Below are positions 18,266 through 29,764 of a stretch of 64,000 nucleotides of DNA, in pieces. Made by a program: the position numbers and the translations under genes. This DNA comes from Woeseiaceae bacterium (GTDB taxonomy: Bacteria > Pseudomonadota > Gammaproteobacteria > Steroidobacterales > Woeseiaceae): positions 43,740-107,739 of the forward strand of contig JASJBB010000005.1 in assembly GCA_030066735.1 (NCBI GenBank), given 5' to 3'. The notes under the pieces are model-generated. The model was given only the letters and a program-made list of their open reading frames with translations. It was not told the DNA's origin and searched no databases. Numbering within the stretch: position 1 is the stretch's first letter; each line of letters starts with the position of its first letter.

Positions 18266-19118
18266 GCACGGCTTTCCCGAGCTCGCCTACTCCTGGCGCT
18301 TCCAGCTGCCGGCGGTAGCCGGGGCCGGCTACCGCGCCATTGCCATCGACCAGCGCGGCTACGGCCAGAGTACTGTGCCGCCGACTATCGAGGACTATGG
18401 CATCGACCAGCTCATTGGCGACGTGCTAGGGCTGCTCGACCACCTCGAGATCGAGCGCGGGACCTTCGTCGGGCACGACTGGGGCGCATTCGTCCTGTGG
18501 CACATGAGCCTGCTGTACCCCGAACGCATGGCGCGGCAGGCGATCCTGAATATCCCGTTCTGGCCGCGCCCGCCCATCGACCCGATCGCGCTGTTCCGGC
18601 AGCGGTTCGGCGACGACTTCTACATCGTCAACTTCCAGGATTCCGACGAGGCTGACCGGACCTTCGCCTCGGATCCGGCGCATTTCTTCGACGTACTCAT
18701 GCGCAAGAACCAGGTGTCGCGCCGCGAATTCGAACAGCTCCCGGCCGAGCGCCGGGTGCTGAGCCTGTTGCAGACATTCGCCCGCAGCGAGTCAGGTGGC
18801 GACCCCCTGCTCAGTGACGAGGAGCGTGACTACTTCACCAGTGCTTTCGCCCGGACAGGCTTTACCGGCCCGATCAACTGGTACCGCAACTGGACCGCCA
18901 ACTGGCAGCGGCTCGACGGTGTGCCGCAGGTCGTGGAGGTGCCCACGCTTTTCATCGGCGCGATGGACGATATCGTCGTCTCGCCAGAACACATCGAGGC
19001 CATGAAACCGTTTGTGAAAAACCTCGAGTGCCATGTGCTCGAGAACTGTGGCCACTGGTCGCAGCAGGAGAAGCCCGACGCGGTCAATCGGCTCCTGATC
19101 GACTGGCTAGCCACTTGA
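18264..19118 (+). CDS. Alpha/beta hydrolase (epoxide hydrolase-like); start uncertain, homologous frame extends upstream to ~18186
   Basis: [49 protein letters not shown]; upstream in-frame codons EPHFVASNDIRLAVFEQGDGQAV look homologous but lack ATG/GTG/TTG. Confidence 0.8.
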   Translation: [284 protein letters not shown]

Positions 19119-19479
19119 GCCCCTGCGTGTACGACACGTAAGCGGCGCCGCCGGCGATCATGAAATTCACGATCTCGGCCAACGTGACCGGACCGGCGCC
19201 GGTCGCAAACACGTCATGCGTGATCATCATGGAACGGAGCGCCATGCTGATGATCAGGGCCGCGAGCGTAACGACGGACTCCACCAGGCCGACGACGTTG
19301 GTCCAGGCCGGGCGCCAGATCACGAGCGCGAAACAGCCGAAGAGCACGACATAAAACAGCACCCGCAGCGTCGGCGCCGACTCGAGAAACGCCGCGCGGA
19401 CATTGACGCCGAAGCCGAAGTCGAGGGAGACGAACAGCGCTGTGGCCGCGTAGTAGATGCGCAAAATGTTTCTATTCAT
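19084..19479 (-). CDS. Small integral membrane protein, unknown function
   Basis: 131 aa with ~4 hydrophobic segments; 35-nt convergent overlap with hydrolase. Confidence 0.6.
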   Translation of the reverse strand: MNRNILRIYYAATALFVSLDFGFGVNVRAAFLESAPTLRVLFYVVLFGCFALVIWRPAWTNVVGLVESVVTLAALIISMALRSMMITHDVFATGAGPVTLAEIVNFMIAGGAAYVSYTQGLKWLASRSGAD

Positions 19480-19554
19480 TTCCGTCGAGTTTACTGCAAT
19501 AAATCTCGATTAATATCGGTCTACTAGGTGACGACACTGCCTTCAGGGCCCGAC

Positions 19555-20514
19555 ATGCTGATCAAGAAACCCGCCGACATCCGCCCGTCCGAGATCACGA
19601 GCGAGAGCAACTACCTGGACCGCCGCCAGTTCATCGGCGCCGGGAGCATTGCGGGCGCCTCCCTGCTGGCCGGCCCGGCGCTCGGGGCCATTGTGCCCGA
19701 GGGCGATCGCGCGCAGTTGCCGGATGTCCGCAAGAGCCCGTTCAGCACGTCCGAAAAGCCCAACAGCTACGAGGACATCACGACGTACAACAACTACTAC
19801 GAGTTCGGCACCGGCAAAGGCGACCCGTTTCGCAACGCGCAGGACTTCGAGGCGCGGCCGTGGTCGGTCACGGTCGACGGGCATGCCGCGAAGACCGGCA
19901 CGTTCGACTTCGACGACTTCATCAAGCCGTTCGACCTCGAGGAGCGCATTTATCGCATGCGTTGCGTCGAGGCCTGGTCGATGGTCATTCCCTGGGTGGG
20001 CATCTCGCTGGCCGACGTCGTCAGGCATCACCAGCCCACGTCGAAGGCGAAGTACGTGGCCTTCGAAACGCTCCACGACCCCAAGCGCATGCCGGGGCAA
20101 CGCCGCCGGGTGCTCGACTGGCCCTACCGCGAGGGACTGACCATTGCGGAGGCGACCAACCCGCTGACCATCCTCGCAGTCGGCGTCTACGGCGAGGCCA
20201 TGCCGAACCAGAACGGCGCGCCGATTCGGCTCGTCGTGCCGTGGAAATACGGTTTCAAAGGCATCAAGGGCATCGTTCGCATCAGCTTCACCGAGAAGCG
20301 GCCGCAGGTCAGCTGGAATATTTCGGCGCCGCACGAGTACGGTTTCTACGCCAACGTGAACCCGGAGGTCGATCACCCGCGCTGGAGCCAGGCGAGCGAA
20401 CGACGCATCGGTTCCGGGCTCTTCGCGGCGCGGATTCCGACGCAGATGTTCAACGGCTACGGCGATCAGGTCGCACACCTCTACGACGGGCTCGACCTGC
20501 GCAAGAACTACTGA
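19555..20514 (+). CDS. msrP: Protein-methionine-sulfoxide reductase catalytic subunit MsrP (YedY)
   Basis: Tat-like DRRQFIGAG leader; [19 protein letters not shown] molybdopterin Cys motif; followed by msrQ. Confidence 0.95.
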   Translation: MLIKKPADIRPSEITSESNYLDRRQFIGAGSIAGASLLAGPALGAIVPEGDRAQLPDVRKSPFSTSEKPNSYEDITTYNNYYEFGTGKGDPFRNAQDFEARPWSVTVDGHAAKTGTFDFDDFIKPFDLEERIYRMRCVEAWSMVIPWVGISLADVVRHHQPTSKAKYVAFETLHDPKRMPGQRRRVLDWPYREGLTIAEATNPLTILAVGVYGEAMPNQNGAPIRLVVPWKYGFKGIKGIVRISFTEKRPQVSWNISAPHEYGFYANVNPEVDHPRWSQASERRIGSGLFAARIPTQMFNGYGDQVAHLYDGLDLRKNY

Positions 20515-20519
20515 GCGCG

Positions 20520-21146
20520 ATGAACACGCTGCAGCGAGTTCGGTTTGTCGGTAAACCGATCGTTTTTCTGCTGTGCCTCGTGCCGGCGCTGCTCGTCGTC
20601 GGCGATGCGCTCAACCTGACCGGGCAGCTGTCGGCCAACCCCGTCGAGGATATCCTCGACCGGTTCGGCAACTGGGGCCTGCGCTTCATCATGGTGGCGC
20701 TCGCAGTAACGCCACTGCGCCGAATCACGGGCTGGAACTGGCTGGCGCGGTTTCGCCGGATGCTGGGCCTGTTCGCGTTCTTCTACGTGCTGATGCACTT
20801 CTTGGTCTGGCTGCTGCTGGACCGGGCGCTGGCCGTGGACCCGGCTTTCCAGTGGAGCATCGTCTGGGAAGACCTGACGGAACGGCCGTTCATCACGATT
20901 GGTTTTGCCGCACTGCTGCTGCTAACCGCAATGGCGCTGACCTCGACCAACGGCATGCGCCGGCGCATGCGCAAGAACTGGGACCGACTGCACTACGGCG
21001 TCTACGTCGTGGGCGTTCTCGGCGTCTGGCACTACTGGTGGCAGGTCAAGCAGGACATCCTGGAGCCGCTGATCTATGCGGTTATCCTGGCCGTGTTGCT
21101 GGGGCTGCGGCTTTACTGGAAGTACCGCAGAGCCCCTTCAAACTAG
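20520..21146 (+). CDS. msrQ: MsrQ (YedZ) heme-binding membrane subunit
   Basis: Ferric-reductase-like TM protein (RFGNWGLRFI, RRMLGLFAFFYVLMHF, LHYGVYVVGVLGVWHYWWQVK) directly after msrP. Confidence 0.93.
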   Translation: MNTLQRVRFVGKPIVFLLCLVPALLVVGDALNLTGQLSANPVEDILDRFGNWGLRFIMVALAVTPLRRITGWNWLARFRRMLGLFAFFYVLMHFLVWLLLDRALAVDPAFQWSIVWEDLTERPFITIGFAALLLLTAMALTSTNGMRRRMRKNWDRLHYGVYVVGVLGVWHYWWQVKQDILEPLIYAVILAVLLGLRLYWKYRRAPSN

Positions 21147-21149
21147 AAT

Positions 21150-21182
21150 AAAAAAACCGGGGCGGCTCGCTGTCGCCCCGGT
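21150..21182 (-). terminator. Intrinsic terminator 3' of hsp20 (minus)
   Basis: ACCGGGGCG-N9-CGCCCCGGT flanked by an A-run on plus (T-run on minus). Confidence 0.75.
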
Positions 21183-21203
21183 CGTGTCACACTTGTCGTG
21201 TCG

Positions 21204-21692
21204 TCAGGCGACTTTGACAGTGTGGCGTGTCGCCGCCTGGATCTTCGGAAGTTTAACGCTCAGGATACCGTCCTTCAGCTCTGCCTCGATATGCTCCGTA
21301 TCGATTTCGACAGGCAAGGCGATCGTCCGCCGGAGCTCTCCGTAACCCAGCTCATGGCGGTAGAACGTTTCTTTGGTTTCTTCTTCCTCAAACTCCCTTT
21401 CGGCCTCAATCGTCAGGCGATCGCCTGCAATCGTGACCTCTACGTCGTCTTTCTCGACGCCAGGCAGTTCCGCTCGGACTATGAGCTCTTTCTCGTGGTC
21501 CAGGAGATCGATGCGGAAGCTCCGCTCGAAATCGATTCCCATAGGCCACTGCCAACCAAAGGGCTCAAACGTCTCCATCCAGCGGCGTGGTGGGAAGTCC
21601 TCGAAGAACTCCTCCATGCTGCGGGCCAGAGGCGTAGTCCGTTTAACGTCAATTACCCTTTTGCGGGGTTCGAACTTGTGCAACCTTGACAT
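21204..21692 (-). CDS. Small heat shock protein Hsp20 / alpha-crystallin
   Basis: ELIVRAELPGVEKDDVEVTIAGDRLTIEAERE, GELRRTIALPVEIDTEHIEAELKDGILSVKLPK. Confidence 0.93.
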   Translation of the reverse strand: MSRLHKFEPRKRVIDVKRTTPLARSMEEFFEDFPPRRWMETFEPFGWQWPMGIDFERSFRIDLLDHEKELIVRAELPGVEKDDVEVTIAGDRLTIEAEREFEEEETKETFYRHELGYGELRRTIALPVEIDTEHIEAELKDGILSVKLPKIQAATRHTVKVA

Positions 21693-21772
21693 TCAACTCA
21701 CCTCCTTCCGCTTTTTGCACTGGCGATTTTCTGCCAGCCCACTAGATATAACCCTCCTCGACAACGGCAGGA

Positions 21773-21804
21773 ATCGGGGAAACTCCGAATTGAATTTCCC
21801 CGAT
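21773..21804. promoter_or_regulatory. Inverted repeat between dehydrogenase gene and hsp20
   Basis: ATCGGGGAAA-N12-TTTCCCCGAT, 10-bp perfect arms, no flanking T-run. Confidence 0.5.
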
Positions 21805-21822
21805 GCCCGGTTTTAAATGGTG

Positions 21823-22986
21823 TCAGCTAACGGCGCGCAGCTCGGTGTCCGGCCTCGGCGCCTGCACCGACCAGCCTGAACTGAAGCGCTGGTAGCGCAT
21901 TGCTTCGGCCAGCCGCTCCCTCGACATCGCAACCGCTGCCTCGCGCGGCAGGATGCGCTCTTGCTTCATGCGCTCGAGCACTTCGGTCGTGTTGCGGCTG
22001 ATCTTCTCTTCGATGATGCCGAAGACCTGGGCTTCGCTGCCGCCTGCGAATTCAACCGCTCCGCAGATGACTCCGCCGGCATTCGCGATGAAGTCCGGGA
22101 TGCACAGCACACCGCGGCGGTGCAACATTGCCTCGGCGCGTTCGGTAACGCCGATATTGGCGCCCGGAACGATCAGCTTGGCCTTGACCGTTGCCTGGTT
22201 GTCGGCACGAATGACGTCGGGCCGCGCTGCCGGTACCAGGATGTCGCAATCGACGCTGATGATGGCCTCACGAGCCAGGCGTTCGCCCTCGCCGAAGTCG
22301 GCGATTCTGCCACCCGCCTCGACGTGCTTCGCAAGCTTGTCGACGTCGAGTCCGCCGGCATCGTGGACGGCGCCGCTGTAATCAGCTGCCGCGACCAGGA
22401 CCGCGCCGCGCTCGGCGAAGAACCGCGCGGCATGCTTGCCGACGGCGCCAAAGCCCTGCATGGCCACGCGCGCACCGTCGATCTTCATGCCGACGACTTC
22501 CTTCGCGACGTCGGCGCTGGCAACGACGCCCCAGGCGGTCGCACCGAGTTCGTCAAGCGGTATGCCGCCGAGTACCCGCGGCAGGCCGACGCAGCGTGCG
22601 CCTTCGTCCTTGAGAAGCGCCATGGCAGCCTCGTTGGTACCCATGTCCGGACCGGGAATGTAGTCCGTGAGCTTCTGGACACCCTTGGCAAATGCGCGGA
22701 TCAGTTGTTCCTTGGCGCTGGGTTCCATGGTCGGGTCACCGAAGATCACCGACTTGCCACCACCGTGTGGGAGCCCTGCGGCGGCATTCTTGAGCGTCAT
22801 GCCGCGCGCGAGGCGAAAACACTCATCCAGTGACACATCCGGCGCCATGCGCACTCCACCGATGGCCGCACCGGCCGCGGTATTGTCAACAACCGCAATG
22901 GCCTTCAGGCCGATCGCGGGCTCATATAAATGTAGGATGGTCTTGGGTCCAAGATCATCACAGAAACGAAATGCTGACGCTGTCAT
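21823..22986 (-). CDS. Glu/Leu/Phe/Val dehydrogenase family (leucine-dehydrogenase-like)
   Basis: [56 protein letters not shown]. Confidence 0.9.
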   Translation of the reverse strand: MTASAFRFCDDLGPKTILHLYEPAIGLKAIAVVDNTAAGAAIGGVRMAPDVSLDECFRLARGMTLKNAAAGLPHGGGKSVIFGDPTMEPSAKEQLIRAFAKGVQKLTDYIPGPDMGTNEAAMALLKDEGARCVGLPRVLGGIPLDELGATAWGVVASADVAKEVVGMKIDGARVAMQGFGAVGKHAARFFAERGAVLVAAADYSGAVHDAGGLDVDKLAKHVEAGGRIADFGEGERLAREAIISVDCDILVPAARPDVIRADNQATVKAKLIVPGANIGVTERAEAMLHRRGVLCIPDFIANAGGVICGAVEFAGGSEAQVFGIIEEKISRNTTEVLERMKQERILPREAAVAMSRERLAEAMRYQRFSSGWSVQAPRPDTELRAVS

Positions 22987-24650
22987 TTCACTGCTCCCAT
23001 GGTTTGTGATGCCTTGCTGGCTTGCTCGAGTTCCTCCGTAAGTTGCTCGCGCAGAATGAATTTCTGGACCTTGCCCGTCACCGTGAGCGGGAATTCCTCG
23101 ACGAACTTGACGTAGCGCGGAATCTTGAAGTGCGACAGCTTGCCGCGGCAGAAATCGCGGATTTCGTCGACGGTTGCGGTCTCGCCTTCAAAGAGGCGGA
23201 TGCAGGCCGCGATCTCTTCGCCGAACTTCTCGTCCGGCACGCCGACCACTTCGACCTGGTCGACTTTCGGGTTGGTGTACAGGAACTCCTCGATCTCGCG
23301 CGGGTAGATGTTCTCACCGCCGCGAATCAGCATGTCCTTGCTGCGGCCGACGATACGCACGTAGCCGTCTGCGTCCATAGTGGCGATGTCGCCAGTGTGC
23401 ATCCAGCGCCCCGCGCTGCCGTCACCCCAGTAACCGAGCATGACGTTGTAGCCGCGGACGCACAGCTCGCCAGGCACATCGAGAGCCACGATCTCGTCGT
23501 TCTCATCAACGATCTTGACCTCGGTGTGCGGCAATACCTTGCCGACCGTGCCGACCCGCAGGTCGATGGGATCATCGGGCGACGTCTGCGTCGACAGTGG
23601 ACCCGTCTCGGTCATGCCGTAGCCGATCGTGATCTCGCTCATGTGCATCTTGTCGATGACCTCGCGCATCAGCTCGATCGGGCAAGGCGCGCCGGCCATG
23701 ATGCCCGTGCGCAATGCGTTGAGGTCGAATGTGTCGAAATCGGGGTCGTCGAGCATGGCGATGAACATCGTCGGCACGCCGTGCAGCGCCGTGCACCGCT
23801 CTTCCTGCAGCGCCTGCAACGTCTCGCGGGCATCGAACGCGGCGCCCGGGAACACGATCGTCGCCCCGCGCGTCGCGCACAGCAGCGTGCCGAGCACCAT
23901 GGCAAAGCAGTGGTACATCGGGACCGGAACGCACAGCTTGTCGTTTTCGGTAAAGCGCAGGATCGCTGCCGACATCGAAGCGTTGTTGATCATGTTGTGA
24001 TGCGTCAGCGTCGCCGCCTTCGGTGCCCCGGTCGTTCCGCTGGTGAACTGGATGTTGATCGGCGCATCGAAGTCGGCGCGCTGAGCAATGGCGTCGAGCG
24101 TCTGCAGCGATTGTTCGCTGCCGAGCTGCATCACCTCATCGAGCCTGTGCATGTTCGCGATCGCCTCGTTACCGAGGTGTATCACGACGTCGAGTTCCGG
24201 TACCCGGTCCGGGTACAGGGATTGCACCATCTCGATGTAGTTGCTGGATTTGAAGCGGGTTTCGGTTATGAGTCCGCGGCAGCCGACCTTGTTGAGGGCA
24301 TATTCGAGTTCGGACAGGCGGTAGGCCGGGTTGATGTTGACGAGGATGAGGCCTGCATAGGCGCTGCCGAACTGTGCCAGCAACCATTCGGCGCGATTCG
24401 GCGCCAGCATTCCTATGCGATCGCCGGGCTCGAGGCCTGCAGCGAGCAGGCCGGCGGCGAGTTTGCGGGCGCGTTCGCGAAGCTCCTTCCAGCTCCAGCG
24501 CACGCCCTGGTCGGCAACGACCAGCGCTTCCTTGTCCGGCCAGTTCGCGGCGGCATTCTCGAGTACGCCGCTTATAGTCACGCCCATGAGAGGCGGCCCG
24601 CCACCTCCATGTACATAACTCAGTCCGTGTTTATCCCGGTTCCAGTTCAC
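22983..24650 (-). CDS. AMP-dependent acyl-CoA synthetase / ligase
   Basis: [73 protein letters not shown]; 4-nt overlap with next gene. Confidence 0.93.
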   Translation of the reverse strand: MNWNRDKHGLSYVHGGGGPPLMGVTISGVLENAAANWPDKEALVVADQGVRWSWKELRERARKLAAGLLAAGLEPGDRIGMLAPNRAEWLLAQFGSAYAGLILVNINPAYRLSELEYALNKVGCRGLITETRFKSSNYIEMVQSLYPDRVPELDVVIHLGNEAIANMHRLDEVMQLGSEQSLQTLDAIAQRADFDAPINIQFTSGTTGAPKAATLTHHNMINNASMSAAILRFTENDKLCVPVPMYHCFAMVLGTLLCATRGATIVFPGAAFDARETLQALQEERCTALHGVPTMFIAMLDDPDFDTFDLNALRTGIMAGAPCPIELMREVIDKMHMSEITIGYGMTETGPLSTQTSPDDPIDLRVGTVGKVLPHTEVKIVDENDEIVALDVPGELCVRGYNVMLGYWGDGSAGRWMHTGDIATMDADGYVRIVGRSKDMLIRGGENIYPREIEEFLYTNPKVDQVEVVGVPDEKFGEEIAACIRLFEGETATVDEIRDFCRGKLSHFKIPRYVKFVEEFPLTVTGKVQKFILREQLTEELEQASKASQTMGAVK

Positions 24651-24733
24651 CGCAATCGAATGATGGCGATACCAGGCCGTTTTCGAAATCGGTACAACTA
24701 CAGACTTGTAGTTCGCCCGGCGAAACTGTAAAA

Positions 24734-24753
24734 AAGCCCGCCGCAGCGGGCTT
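24734..24753 (-). terminator. Intrinsic terminator 3' of TonB-dependent receptor
   Basis: AAGCCCGC CGCA GCGGGCTT with T-run on minus strand. Confidence 0.75.
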
Positions 24754-24758
24754 CTCTT

Positions 24759-24780
24759 GACGCCTGCTGGAGCGGGCTCC
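24759..24780 (-). repeat. Short GC palindromic repeat (GTCGCCCGCTGGGGCGGGCTCTT family)
   Basis: GACGCCTGCTGGAGCGGGCTCC immediately 3' of stop; related copies near groEL and purH. Confidence 0.5.
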
Positions 24781-24782
24781 TG

Positions 24783-27374
24783 CTAGAAATCCGCCTGCAA
24801 GCGCACGTACCAGAACCCGCCATTGGTTCCCCATGGAGAGGTAATGGAGCGATCGACGCCAAGCACACCGAGGATCACGTCGCCCTCGCGGTCGGGCTCT
24901 TCGTCGAGCAGATTCTCGGCGCCCACGCTAAGGCGGTAGTAGTCGGCGAACGTAAACGTCGCTTCGAGGTCGACGATCAGAGCGCCGCTATATCCCGTGA
25001 AGTCCGAGCAGTCGCCCGGGCTGAACAGGCCGCCGGTCGAGTCCCAGCTGCCGTAATTGTTAAGCCTCAGAAAGCCGCCGAGCATCGCGCCGGTCTGGTA
25101 GTCCAGCGTCAACGCCGTGCGATTGTCGGGCACCTGGTGCTCGAGGTCGCAGACACGCGACGCGTTTATCGTGTTCGGCGTGACGTTGCTGATCTCCTGC
25201 TCGTTCCAGGTGTGGCGCAGGTCCGCCACCAGCGTGCCAGGGCCCACGTCCCAGTCGCCGGTTACGGCGAGGTCGATACCGTTGACGTCCGAATCGAATG
25301 CATTGGCGAAGTAGCTGGCGAGACTGCCAACGAGTAACTGGGCATTGGCGACGCCGAGTGCCTCCATTTCGTCAGCTTGAGCCTGCGTGACGGTGTTGGG
25401 GCCGAGCAGCGCGAGGCGGTCTTCGATCGAAATATCGTAGTAATCGACCGTAACGCTGATGTTGTCTGCAGCCTGCCAAACCACGCCGACCGTAAAGCTC
25501 TGCGATTCTTCAGGATCCAGTGGGCTCGAGCCCAGAACCTGGGCCTCGATGCTGTTGACCGGATAGGTGCCACTCGGAATCAGGTTGCCCGATGCGTCGG
25601 CACTCGTGGTCGTATTGAGCGTGTTGATCTGCCCGGGCGTCGGTGCGCGGAATCCGGTGCTCGCCGTGCCGCGGATCGCGAAGGTGTCGGTGATGTCGAT
25701 GCGCCCGGAGAGTTTCCAGTCGAACGTGCTGCCGAACTCGTCATAGTCCTCGAAGCGGAACGCGACGCCGCCTGTGAAGCGGTCGGTGAAATCCACCTCG
25801 AAATCGACGTACGCAGCAATACTGTCGCTGTCGAACGACCCGGCCGAGTCGGTCGGGAAGCCCTGGAAGCCATCAGACCCGACGCCGAATATGAACGCGG
25901 GACCGGCGCTGATCGATGCCGAATCGCCAGCCTTGATCTTGTAAGTTTCCTCACGCCATTCGGCGCCGAACGCGAAGTTGACGGGCGATGCGAAGTTGCC
26001 GATTTCAAGCGGCATGACGAAGTTCGCATTCAGGCTCGACTCTTCCTGGGTGAGCTTGCCGGGCTTGAAGCTCGTCGGCGACAGCCGGCCGAGGCTCGGA
26101 TTGATCGACTCGGACAGCGTGTAATCGGCCTCGGCGGAAGCCGTCCGCAAGCGAACGTCCCAGGTGCCGCTGCCACCGAACTCGCCGCGCACGCCCGCGA
26201 CCAGTGCGAGATCGGTAATACTGGCGCCGAAGTCCGGATTGTAGCCTCCCGGGAACTGCGTATAGATCGGGTTGAGCAACACCCAGCCGCTCGGGCTGTT
26301 GGCATCCGCCGTCAGATAGTCTGCCGGATCGTTGCCACCCGCGATGATGTCGTCCACTAGCTGCTGCGGCGCGTCGTCCGGCAGAAAATCACCGTTCGTA
26401 TCGACAATCAGCGTCGAGCGGCCATCGACGCCAGCCGAAGGCGGCAGCACCGGCGTACGGTAAAAGAAATCGGAAATCGTATCGTTGTCCGAATAGCCGA
26501 CGTTGGCGAAGAATTCGGTCGTATCGTTGATATCGACGCCGAGATTCAGGAATGCCTTGAGCGTCTCGACGTCCGGGTCACCCCAGCGCTGGCAGAGACC
26601 ATCGAGCGGCACGGTGGATTCGCCCACCTCGGCAATCACCGGCGGGCACGCGATGTGCGGCACACCACGCGACGTGGTGTCGGCGGTCGAGTACTCGACC
26701 GTCGCGTTGGCGAATCCGCTGCCGCCGAGCCTGAACCCGCCGTTGGCTGCAATCGTGGTGCGAGCGCCGTCACCTTCGAAATACTCGCCGAACTGCGCTG
26801 AAACCGTGAAGCCCTCGCTGGCATCCTTGAGGATGACGTTGACGACGCCGGCGATAGCGTCGGAACCGTACTGCGCCGATGCCCCGTCGCGCAGTACCTC
26901 TACGCGCTGGATCGCCAACGCCGGGATCGCGGCAAAATCGACCGCCTGCGCTCCCTGGTTGACGGTGCCCAACGGCGCGAACTGCAGGTTGACGAGCGGC
27001 GAGCGATGCCGGCGCGTGCCGTTGACGAGGACAAGGGTCTGGTCGGGCGAGAGGTTGCGCAGCGTGACTGGCCGGATGAAAGCCGTACCGTCGGCAATCG
27101 GGAACCGCTGGGTATTGAAGGACGGGGCGATCTTGGTGAGCCCGTCGGTCATGTCGAAAGTGCCCTGGTTGCTCAACGTTGTGCCGGCCAGCACGTCGAT
27201 CGGTGACAGCGTTTCGGTCGGCGACTGGCCTTCCTTGCGCGTACCGGTCGTGACGACCTCCTCGATCAACTCGTCTTCCGACTGCTGTGCGACGGCCAGC
27301 GGGCTGCCGAGCGACAGCGTAAGTGCCACGGCCGCGCAGATAGACGACGGCCTGAAACCGGATGTTCCGTTCAT
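24783..27374 (-). CDS. TonB-dependent outer membrane receptor
   Basis: Signal peptide; plug motifs (RVEVLRDGASAQYGSDAIAGVVNVILK); beta-barrel; terminal aromatic WYVRLQADF. Confidence 0.94.
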   Translation of the reverse strand: MNGTSGFRPSSICAAVALTLSLGSPLAVAQQSEDELIEEVVTTGTRKEGQSPTETLSPIDVLAGTTLSNQGTFDMTDGLTKIAPSFNTQRFPIADGTAFIRPVTLRNLSPDQTLVLVNGTRRHRSPLVNLQFAPLGTVNQGAQAVDFAAIPALAIQRVEVLRDGASAQYGSDAIAGVVNVILKDASEGFTVSAQFGEYFEGDGARTTIAANGGFRLGGSGFANATVEYSTADTTSRGVPHIACPPVIAEVGESTVPLDGLCQRWGDPDVETLKAFLNLGVDINDTTEFFANVGYSDNDTISDFFYRTPVLPPSAGVDGRSTLIVDTNGDFLPDDAPQQLVDDIIAGGNDPADYLTADANSPSGWVLLNPIYTQFPGGYNPDFGASITDLALVAGVRGEFGGSGTWDVRLRTASAEADYTLSESINPSLGRLSPTSFKPGKLTQEESSLNANFVMPLEIGNFASPVNFAFGAEWREETYKIKAGDSASISAGPAFIFGVGSDGFQGFPTDSAGSFDSDSIAAYVDFEVDFTDRFTGGVAFRFEDYDEFGSTFDWKLSGRIDITDTFAIRGTASTGFRAPTPGQINTLNTTTSADASGNLIPSGTYPVNSIEAQVLGSSPLDPEESQSFTVGVVWQAADNISVTVDYYDISIEDRLALLGPNTVTQAQADEMEALGVANAQLLVGSLASYFANAFDSDVNGIDLAVTGDWDVGPGTLVADLRHTWNEQEISNVTPNTINASRVCDLEHQVPDNRTALTLDYQTGAMLGGFLRLNNYGSWDSTGGLFSPGDCSDFTGYSGALIVDLEATFTFADYYRLSVGAENLLDEEPDREGDVILGVLGVDRSITSPWGTNGGFWYVRLQADF

Positions 27375-27456
27375 GAGTTCCCCCCTCGATGTCAAAACGC
27401 CGGATGCGTTATGTTCAGTATAGTACGGCCGCGGGGACTTAGAACGGGTTCAAACG

Positions 27457-27486
27457 AAAAAGGCCCGCCGGATGGCGGGCCTTTTT
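27457..27486 (-). terminator. Intrinsic terminator 3' of groEL
   Basis: AAAAAGGCCCGCCGGATGGCGGGCCTTTTT, bidirectional. Confidence 0.85.
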
Positions 27487-27509
27487 GTCGCCCGCTGGGG
27501 CGGGCTCTT
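27487..27509 (-). repeat. Short GC palindromic repeat (GTCGCCCGCTGGGGCGGGCTCTT)
   Basis: Near-identical to 41105-41127 and related to 24759-24780. Confidence 0.55.
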
Positions 27510-27527
27510 TCGGTGCTGTGCGAGGGC

Positions 27528-29496
<1,969 letters not shown>

Positions 29497-29561
29497 GGGG
29501 CATATCTCCTATAAGTTTCTGATTTATAACCGACTTTTGGCGGTTTTCCGGCCGCATACTG

Positions 29562-29588
29562 TTAGCACTCGGCCACAAGGAGTGCTAA
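29562..29588. promoter_or_regulatory. CIRCE element (HrcA operator) upstream of groESL
   Basis: TTAGCACTC-N9(GGCCACAAG)-GAGTGCTAA: exact consensus and spacing. Confidence 0.96.
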
Positions 29589-29764
29589 TAATAGGCATCG
29601 AAGCCTAAATTTCAAGGCATTTTCGGCCGCAAGACGGCCGAAAATCGGACCTGCGTCGATGACAACCACGGGGACCCCCGGTATCCTGCGCCGCGATACC
29701 CTTGTTTGCCGTAATATTCGCGGCTCGCGCCGGGTCTAAAGTGGTCGCAAGCGCCGGAAATTCA

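Noticed and set aside
23022-24731. 569-aa plus-strand ORF opposite the acyl-CoA synthetase
   Set aside because: Antisense shadow ORF in high-GC DNA; sense frame is a full recognisable enzyme and the antisense translation shows no domain
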